DNA from: Leptolyngbyaceae cyanobacterium RU_5_1 | Lineage (GTDB): Bacteria > Cyanobacteriota > Cyanobacteriia > Leptolyngbyales > Leptolyngbyaceae | DNA length: 58,420 bases | Direction: 5' to 3' | NCBI GenBank assembly: GCA_012034055.1 | Contig: JAAUSG010000007.1 | Coordinates: forward strand, 1-58,420 | In this document: in pieces, positions 53,226-58,420 of the stretch | How positions within the stretch are numbered: the first letter of the stretch is position 1 | Layout: each line of letters opens with the position of its first letter | The notes under the pieces: model-generated | Told to the model about the DNA's origin: nothing | Databases searched by the model: none | Seen by the model: the letters and a program-made list of their open reading frames with translations, nothing else | Made by a program: the position numbers and the translations under genes

Positions 53226-53801
53226 TCACGAGGTCAAAATCTTCTCAATCCGACGGTCAGGGATAAGCCACATAATCGCAACCAGAACGTATAACGCGCA
53301 GGCAACCCACGAGTTGACAAAGGCAAGTGGAATCGCCACAGCATAGAACACAACTGACACCTTGCCCTTGAAGTCCTCACCCACCGCGATCGCCAGAGTG
53401 GAATCTTTCCCATGCTGAGAAATCAGGGTGCGGGTCAAAATGAAGTAGGCGATCGCGGCAAACAACAGCACCGCACCATACAGTGCAACTGGCAAAGCAG
53501 CAAAGTGGTTCTCGCCCATCCAGCCCGTGACGAAGGGGATGAGCGACAACCAGAACAGCAGATGCAGATTGGCCCAAAGGATACGTCCATTCACCTGCCG
53601 AACCGCCTGTAGTAGGTGATGGTGGTTGTTCCAATAGATGCCGAGATAAATAAAACTCAGTACATAGCTGAGAAATATTGGAATCAGCGGGCGCAACGCA
53701 GCTAAATCAGCCGCATGAGGCACCTTCAGTTCCAGCACCATGATCGTAATAATGATGGCAATCACACCATCGCTGAATGCTTCTAACCGCCCTTTCCCCA
53801 T
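53226..53801 (-). CDS. TMEM175/DUF1211 family membrane protein, putative K+ channel
   Basis: 191 residues from MGKGRLEAFSDGVIAIIITIMVLELKVP (ATG 53801; 53813 also possible). It has six helices. The RxxxFSDGVxAI motif in helix 1, LSYVLSFIYLGIYWNNHHHLL in helix 2-3 and NLHLLFWLSLIPFVTGWMG are the family hallmarks. Bacterial TMEM175 proteins form leaky K+ channels as tetramers. The single six-helix repeat is normal for bacteria. Confidence 0.87.
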   Translation of the reverse strand: MGKGRLEAFSDGVIAIIITIMVLELKVPHAADLAALRPLIPIFLSYVLSFIYLGIYWNNHHHLLQAVRQVNGRILWANLHLLFWLSLIPFVTGWMGENHFAALPVALYGAVLLFAAIAYFILTRTLISQHGKDSTLAIAVGEDFKGKVSVVFYAVAIPLAFVNSWVACALYVLVAIMWLIPDRRIEKILTS

Positions 53802-54348
53802 GGATGTATGCACTCCTGTTCCGCTTGCTTCGGACTAACTTCTGGTGCTTCTTTGTTACCCCGTTGAGTAACCACCGCTGGCGAAGAAAGATCGTCCTAC
53901 GATCTACCGCCCATTGATTACTAAGAATTTTACGGTGAGAGCTGTTAAGTGCGATCGCTCGTCTCAGCCGTCTTTAATGAGACTCAATTTTAGTCTTAAA
54001 TCGATTCTTTTAATCTCAAATTGGACGATCGCCTGCAATTTGTGGGTATTCAGCTAACGCTTGGACACCCATGCTTATGTAGTCTCAAATCGTAATGATT
54101 TTTGAGTTGTTAATGATGCCAGCAAGCGCTGCTCATGCTTTCTTGAGAGACTTGCTCGTCTGGGCGGGTGAGACACCCACCCCACAGGCTATTTAATTCA
54201 TGATCCTTAAAGAAGAAAAACCCCCACCTGCAATTTCCAGTAAGAAATTTCAAAGCCAGGTGAGGGCGAACAGATTAGGAGAGTTTTTGGAATACAAGGT
54301 ATTTGAGCTTGCTAGAGGATGCCTGAGAAGATGTTTTGATGCAATCCT
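53802..54348. other. 547-base spacer between pgk and the channel gene
   Basis: The left part lies just before the channel start. At 54218-54268 a CCCCCACCTG..CAGGTGAGGG stem lies about 80 bases beyond the pgk stop and might end pgk transcripts. No gene was supported on either strand. Confidence 0.45.
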
Positions 54349-55569
54349 TTAGGCTTCATCCAGGGCAGCAATTCCGGGTAGTTCTTTCCCTTCCAGCAGC
54401 TCCAGACTGGCACCGCCGCCCGTGGAAATGTGGCTCATCTGCTCCGCAACACCCACTTTCTCAACAGCGGCGACCGAATCACCACCGCCGATGATGGTTG
54501 TAGTACCGGTTTTGGTCAGGTCTGCCAGAGTACGCGCGATCGCCTCCGTTCCCACCGCAAACTTGTCAAACTCAAACACACCCATCGGCCCATTCCAGAT
54601 CACAGACTTGCATTCAGCCAGCGCTTCCTGGAAAACTTTGACCGAATCTGGACCAATATCTAACCCCATCCAGCCATCGGGAATGTTCTCAATACTAACT
54701 GTTTGAGCATTGGCATCGGGAGCAAAGTTATCGGCAATCACCACATCGGTAGGCAGAAGTAGCGCCACTCCTTTCTCTTTCGCCTTTGCTTCCAGTGATT
54801 TTGCCAGCTCCAGCTTGTCCTCTTCTACCAGGGATTTCCCAACACTCAACCCACGAGCCTTGTAGAACGTGAAGATCATGCCACCCCCAATCAGCAGCTT
54901 ATCGACTTTGTCTAACAGCGTTTCAATCACACCGATCTTGCTGGACACCTTCGAGCCACCAATGATCGCCGCCAGAGGACGTTGGGGATTTTCGATCGCC
55001 GCCTGCAAATACTTCAATTCCTTCTCAATCAAAAATCCGGCTACCGATGGACTCAGGTACCTGGTCACGCCCTCTGTCGATGCGTGCGCACGGTGCGCCG
55101 TCCCAAAGGCATCGTTAACATATAAATCTGCGATCGAGGCCAGCTTCTGCGCAAACTCCGCCCCGTTCTTCTCCTCCTCCGGATGGAAGCGCACATTCTC
55201 CAGTAGCAGCACATCGCCATTCTTCAGTTCAGCCACCTTCGCGTTCACCTCATCACCGATGCAGTCATCTGGCTTGGCTACAGGTTTACCCAACAGTTCT
55301 GAAAGGCGCTTGGCAACTGGAGTCAGGCGAAACTTGTCAGACACACGCGCTGCGAAATCGTCACCCTTGGGACGTCCAAAGTGACTCGTTAAAATGACCT
55401 TAGCTCCCTTCGAGGTTAGCTCCTGAATGGTGGGCAACGCAGCACGGATGCGAGTGTCGTCCGTAATATTGCCCTGGTCGTCCAGCGGAACATTGAAATC
55501 CGCTCGAACGAGAACACGCTTGCCAGATAAATCGGCAGCCGATAAGTTTGCTACAGTCTTCTTGGGCAC
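54349..55569 (-). CDS. pgk: phosphoglycerate kinase
   Basis: 406 residues. [16 protein letters not shown] near the N-terminus is the PGK signature. The sequence continues with [61 protein letters not shown] and [11 protein letters not shown] plus [11 protein letters not shown] at the nucleotide site. It makes ATP from 1,3-bisphosphoglycerate in glycolysis and runs in reverse in the Calvin cycle. It is intact and of normal length, in a single-gene arrangement here. Confidence 0.96.
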   Translation of the reverse strand: MPKKTVANLSAADLSGKRVLVRADFNVPLDDQGNITDDTRIRAALPTIQELTSKGAKVILTSHFGRPKGDDFAARVSDKFRLTPVAKRLSELLGKPVAKPDDCIGDEVNAKVAELKNGDVLLLENVRFHPEEEKNGAEFAQKLASIADLYVNDAFGTAHRAHASTEGVTRYLSPSVAGFLIEKELKYLQAAIENPQRPLAAIIGGSKVSSKIGVIETLLDKVDKLLIGGGMIFTFYKARGLSVGKSLVEEDKLELAKSLEAKAKEKGVALLLPTDVVIADNFAPDANAQTVSIENIPDGWMGLDIGPDSVKVFQEALAECKSVIWNGPMGVFEFDKFAVGTEAIARTLADLTKTGTTTIIGGGDSVAAVEKVGVAEQMSHISTGGGASLELLEGKELPGIAALDEA

Positions 55570-55621
55570 CGAACCAACCTCCTAAATGAGTCTTTCTACC
55601 TATTCATATTTTTCCATGATT

Positions 55622-55734
55622 TGGGCATTGTCATTCGTGATCTGTCATTCGTCATTCGTCATTTTCAAGGTGATAGGTGTGAAGGAGTGAAGAGTAATAC
55701 TTCCCTAGCCCCTAGCCCCTAATCCCTAGCCCCT
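55622..55734. repeat. tandem GTCATTCGT and STRR-like repeats
   Basis: GTCATTCGTGATCTGTCATT and two further GTCATTCGTCATT units (to about 55664) are followed by CCCTAGCCCCTAGCCCCTAA units (55702-55734). They lie between the divergent pgk and universal stress genes. Confidence 0.55.
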
Positions 55735-55769
55735 TCAACCATTCAATCCATGCTCCGGAGCTAAATTCC

Positions 55770-56171
55770 ATGTTCGAGACCGTTCTATTTCCAATTGATC
55801 AAAGTCGTGAATCCCAGCAGGCGGCTGAAACGGTCGTCAAGTTGATCAAGATTCACAACAGTCGTCTCATCCTATTGTCCGTGGTTGAAGAACCCGAATC
55901 TGGTACTCCAGAGATTATGTCGTCTCCAGAGGCGATCGCGAAACTGTTGGAAAGCGCCAAAAATCTTTTTGCTCAACACGGCGTCGAAGCCGAAGCGATC
56001 GAGCGCGAAGGCAAACCTGCGTTCACTATTTGCGACGTTGCCGACGAAGTTGAAGCCGACCTGATCATTATGGGGTGCCGTGGCATTGGACTCACCGACG
56101 AAGGCGCAGCCGATAGCGTCACCAATCGCGTGATTAACTTATCGCCCTGTCCGGTGCTAATTGTGCCGTAG
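55770..56171 (+). CDS. universal stress protein (UspA family)
   Basis: 133 residues: MFETVLFPIDQSRESQQAAE at the N-terminus, LILLSVVEEPESG, then ADLIIMGCRGIGL and SVTNRVINLSPCPVLIVP, the usual ATP-binding C-terminal motif (Gx2Gx9GS/N-like). It is a single-domain Usp, likely a small cytoplasmic stress-responsive protein that may bind ATP. It ends 19 bases before the GTPase gene in the same direction, so the two are probably co-transcribed. Confidence 0.9.
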   Translation: MFETVLFPIDQSRESQQAAETVVKLIKIHNSRLILLSVVEEPESGTPEIMSSPEAIAKLLESAKNLFAQHGVEAEAIEREGKPAFTICDVADEVEADLIIMGCRGIGLTDEGAADSVTNRVINLSPCPVLIVP

Positions 56172-56190
56172 CCTCCTCATCCCCTCCCCC

Positions 56191-57036
56191 ATGACCTCCC
56201 CTCCCATTCAGTGGTACCCAGGGCATATTGCCAAAGCGGAAAAAGCACTCCAGGAGCAACTCAAGAAAGTTGACGTGGTGCTGGAAGTTCGGGATGCGCG
56301 AATTCCATTGGCAACGGAGCATCCCCAGGTGAAGCAGTGGATTGGCAGTAAAGAGCGAGTCTTGGTGCTGAATCGGGTCGATATGATTCCCGATCGCCTG
56401 CGCCAGCATTGGACAGAGTGGTTGAAGGTACAGGGAGAGGAACCGTACTTTACCGATGCTCAACACGGCAAGGGTGTTGATGCGGTGACTAAAGCAGTCC
56501 AGGCAGCGGGATCAAAAATGAACCAGCGCAGACGCGATCGCGGCATGCTCCCCCGACCGGTTCGAGCCGTCGTCATTGGTTTCCCAAACGTCGGCAAATC
56601 GGCGTTAATTAATCGCCTGTTGAAGCGCCGCGTGGTGGACAGCGCCCGTCGTCCCGGTGTTACCCGTCAACTTCGCTGGGTGCGAATTTCTGATCAGATT
56701 GAACTCCTCGATGCTCCCGGCGTCTTGCCCTCTAAACTCAGCGACCAGCAAGCCGCCCTAAAACTGGCCATCTGTGACGACATCGGCGAGGCAGCTTACG
56801 ACAATCAGCGCGTTGCCGCCGCACTGGTTGATCTGCTGAAGAAAATTCAAATGGAATCAGCTCTACAGTCTCGTTATGAACTGGAGGTTGCTGACTCAAC
56901 TGGAGAGACTTACCTGCATACCCTGGCAGAGTGGCGCTATCAGGGAGATGTAGAACGGACAGCCCGTCAACTGTTGAATGACTTTCGGGTGGGACAGTTA
57001 GGCGCGATCGCGCTGGAGTACCCACCTGATCTTTGA
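56191..57036 (+). CDS. ylqF: ribosome biogenesis GTPase YlqF/RbgA
   Basis: 281 residues from MTSPPIQWYPGHIAKAEKAL (ATG 56191). It is a circularly permuted GTPase: the G4 motif VLNRVDMI comes before G1 GFPNVGKSALINRL and G3 DAPGVL. PGHIAKAEKAL at the start and the C-terminal RNA-binding ANTAR-like helix region are typical. It matures the 50S ribosomal subunit. It is intact, and its coupling with usp is suggested by the 19-base gap. Confidence 0.92.
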   Translation: MTSPPIQWYPGHIAKAEKALQEQLKKVDVVLEVRDARIPLATEHPQVKQWIGSKERVLVLNRVDMIPDRLRQHWTEWLKVQGEEPYFTDAQHGKGVDAVTKAVQAAGSKMNQRRRDRGMLPRPVRAVVIGFPNVGKSALINRLLKRRVVDSARRPGVTRQLRWVRISDQIELLDAPGVLPSKLSDQQAALKLAICDDIGEAAYDNQRVAAALVDLLKKIQMESALQSRYELEVADSTGETYLHTLAEWRYQGDVERTARQLLNDFRVGQLGAIALEYPPDL

Positions 57037-57132
57037 CTCAGCTCCTCATCCTCAGTAGCAGAAATACACCCGTTTGACATAAACTTTTCCATCACAAATC
57101 CGTGTGGGTTTTTGGCTATGCAAGAAAAAGTC

Positions 57133-57217
57133 TAAAGAATTTATTTGTACAAACGAAAAATATGTACTTTTTATGAGTATAGAAGGAAAATCATAAAGAA
57201 TTTATTCGTATGAATAG
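57133..57217 (+). promoter_or_regulatory. pair of A+T-rich direct repeats upstream of the carbonic anhydrase gene
   Basis: TAAAGAATTTATTTGTACAA (from 57133) and TAAAGAATTTATTCGTATGA (from 57194) are 61 bases apart, about six helical turns, in a spacer that is otherwise unremarkable. The first contains the palindrome TTTGTACAAA. They are 76-160 bases before the ATG. A CO2- or stress-responsive regulator site is possible but not shown. Confidence 0.5.
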
Positions 57218-57292
57218 ACAAAGCTTTGCCGATTCCGTAGAATCGGGGTTGCTCAAGGGAGCATCTGTTCAATAAATCAGGGCAACACGACT

Positions 57293-58009
57293 ATGCAGAT
57301 AGATAAACGCTCCAACAAGTTTTCTAGAAGAACTTTGATAGCTGCAGCCGGTGGAGGCGCGATCGCGGCAGGATTAAGTTCAAACCTACTCATCCCCAGT
57401 CGAACGATCGCCGCTGCACCTGTTTCAGGAGAAAAAATTTCTGCTGACAAAGCCCTCAAACTGTTGATGGAAGGCAATCAGCGCTATTCGTCCTATAAGT
57501 TACTTCATCCTCGTCAAGATGAGAAGCGACTGATAGAGGTTGCCAAGGGTCAAAATCCCTTTGCCATCATTTTGACCTGTGCCGACTCGCGCGTGTGTCC
57601 CGAAATCATCTTCGATCAGGGACTTGGCGACTTGTTTGTTGTCCGCGTAGCCGGAAATGTTGTCAACGATATGATTCTAGGCAGCATTGAGTATGCTGCT
57701 GGGCATTTGGGTGCGCTACTGATAATGGTCTTGGGACACGAGCGGTGCGGTGCAGTTGCCGCCGCAGTAGAGGGTGCGCAAGTGCCTGCTCATATCAGCT
57801 CATTGGTCAAAGCCATTCAACCTGCTGTAGAAACCATCAAAGGCAAAGCCGGTGACTCACTAGACAATGCGATTCGGGCAAATGTGCAAATGGTTGTCGC
57901 TCAGATGAAAACATCTGAGCCTCTGGCTGGAATGGTGAAGACTAAGAATCTGCAAATCGTCGGTGGACGCTATGACCTGGATAAGGGAGCGGTAGAAATT
58001 ATTACCTAA
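57293..58009 (+). CDS. Tat-exported beta-type carbonic anhydrase
   Basis: 238 residues. The N-terminus FSRRTLIAAAGGGAIAAGLS has a twin-arginine signal, cleaved around residue 40. The beta-CA core has ILTCADSRVCPEIIFDQGLGDLFVVRVAGNV (zinc Cys and Asp-Arg dyad) and VLGHERCGAV (zinc His and Cys). It therefore interconverts CO2 and bicarbonate in the periplasm, possibly feeding bicarbonate uptake; it resembles the EcaB type. The length fits a mature enzyme of about 200 residues. All zinc ligands are present. Confidence 0.9.
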   Translation: MQIDKRSNKFSRRTLIAAAGGGAIAAGLSSNLLIPSRTIAAAPVSGEKISADKALKLLMEGNQRYSSYKLLHPRQDEKRLIEVAKGQNPFAIILTCADSRVCPEIIFDQGLGDLFVVRVAGNVVNDMILGSIEYAAGHLGALLIMVLGHERCGAVAAAVEGAQVPAHISSLVKAIQPAVETIKGKAGDSLDNAIRANVQMVVAQMKTSEPLAGMVKTKNLQIVGGRYDLDKGAVEIIT

Positions 58010-58025
58010 AGATTGCCCTCACCCA

Positions 58026-58314
58026 ATCGGAGCTGCCCTGTACACACAGGTCGAGACTGACATCGTTCAAGGAGATTTCTGACAAAGAACATACCCATCG
58101 CTATCCTCTCCCGATAGGCTATGGGGATGGGCACGCAAACTTTGCCCATCCTACTTGATCGTTTCTTTCCTGGAAATCGCCCAAGTCCTTTGCGCTCCCC
58201 AAAAAACCTAGAATTGGGGTGCTCTGCAGGGTTCGGTTCCCCCAGAATTGGGGGTTAGAGGGCGATTCGGCAGAGGTTTTCCTGGATTCAATCACTTGTG
58301 TGTACACCGTAGGC
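58026..58314. mobile_element. MITE-like element related to the one at 21297-21585
   Basis: The left end GCTGCCCTGTACACACAGGT and the right end, reverse complemented (GCCTACGGTGTACACACAAG), share GTACACACA and spacing. The length (~289) equals that of the element at 21297. The interior holds GATGGGCACGCAAACTTTGC and CCCCCAGAATTGGGGG hairpins. No clear target duplication is seen and there is no reading frame. Confidence 0.55.
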
Positions 58315-58365
58315 TGATTAAGAGGATGTTTGAAAAGGTATGGTCTGTGATGTTAGGCACTGGGT

Positions 58366-58420
58366 GATCCCCCCTAGCCCCTCTTAGTATAAGGGGGGAA
58401 ATCGGCTCAAAGTCCCCCTT
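58366..58420. repeat. dispersed GATCCCCCCTAGCCCC repeat, cut by the window edge
   Basis: GATCCCCCCTAGCCCCTC, then AAGGGGGGAAATC and AAAGTCCCCCTT. This is the same block order as inside the MITE at 37796-37910. It continues beyond the window. Confidence 0.5.

Noticed and set aside
54869..55384. 171-residue frame antisense to pgk
   Set aside because: It mirrors pgk codons; Ser- and Phe-rich composition is typical of an antisense shadow.
1..58420. tRNA and rRNA genes
   Set aside because: No T-loop/acceptor-stem combination or rRNA core sequence was recognised on either strand by eye; a covariance-model search would be needed to be certain.

Overview
The window comes from a cyanobacterial chromosome, probably a filamentous lineage of the Leptolyngbya/Oscillatoria type; the genus cannot be fixed from the sequence alone. 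The evidence is the very frequent HIP1-type palindrome GCGATCGC, purine- or pyrimidine-rich heptamer (STRR-like) repeats beside many genes, small inverted-repeat elements between genes, and typical cyanobacterial families: a kinase/substrate-binding fusion, an Uma2 nuclease, an M41-like Zn protease without an AAA domain, SLH plus family-10 glycosidase, DUF6464, and a Tat-exported beta carbonic anhydrase. I saw no rRNA, tRNA, CRISPR array or intact transposase.

Layout. 1-14.4 kb: mixed housekeeping and envelope genes. These are a decayed aspartic protease, endonuclease V, a Ser/Thr kinase fused to a periplasmic-binding domain, small secreted proteins, an M41-like protease, a VanY-like carboxypeptidase, a VapBC-type toxin-antitoxin pair, an AEC permease, a DUF1206 protein, a phosphoribosyltransferase divergent from a GPH/MFS sugar symporter, and an SLH/GHL10 glycosidase. 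14.4-19.3 kb: an FHA protein, a DppC-type permease, a frameshifted FadL-type porin and several small mobile elements.

19.4-34.4 kb: one long minus-strand surface-glycan locus with many ATGA overlaps. It holds three GT2 glycosyltransferases, GDP-mannose 3,5-epimerase (frameshifted), a UDP/GDP-sugar dehydrogenase, an unknown GT-A-like protein, a GT-C-like membrane protein, four SAM methyltransferases (two of them zinc-ribbon paralogues), a flippase-like LPG-synthase-TM protein and an ATP-grasp ligase. The part from about 26 to 34 kb is visibly richer in A+T than its surroundings, which suggests acquisition.

34.4-40.7 kb: an accessory zone. Remnants of a toxin-like gene, a small regulator-like gene and an HNH nuclease are followed by frameshifted tex, a perfect-TIR MITE, then a ParA-type ATPase overlapping a HEPN-domain protein. 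This pair is my best candidate for an undescribed defence or toxin-antitoxin system. An Uma2 nuclease closes the zone.

41-58.4 kb: mostly core metabolism. It includes an Old Yellow Enzyme with a twin operator, trpE carrying an in-frame repeat insertion, DUF6464, aspS, a membrane TPR protein with two small downstream genes, an FAD oxidoreductase, alanine dehydrogenase, thiS, a TMEM175-like channel, pgk, a universal stress protein, the circularly permuted GTPase YlqF/RbgA and an exported carbonic anhydrase.

A cross-cutting observation is that five otherwise well-conserved genes (kinase fusion, fadL, GDP-mannose epimerase, the small gene at 34.8 kb, tex) each carry what looks like a single-base frameshift, three of them in mononucleotide runs. 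Sequencing error should be excluded before any of them is called a pseudogene.
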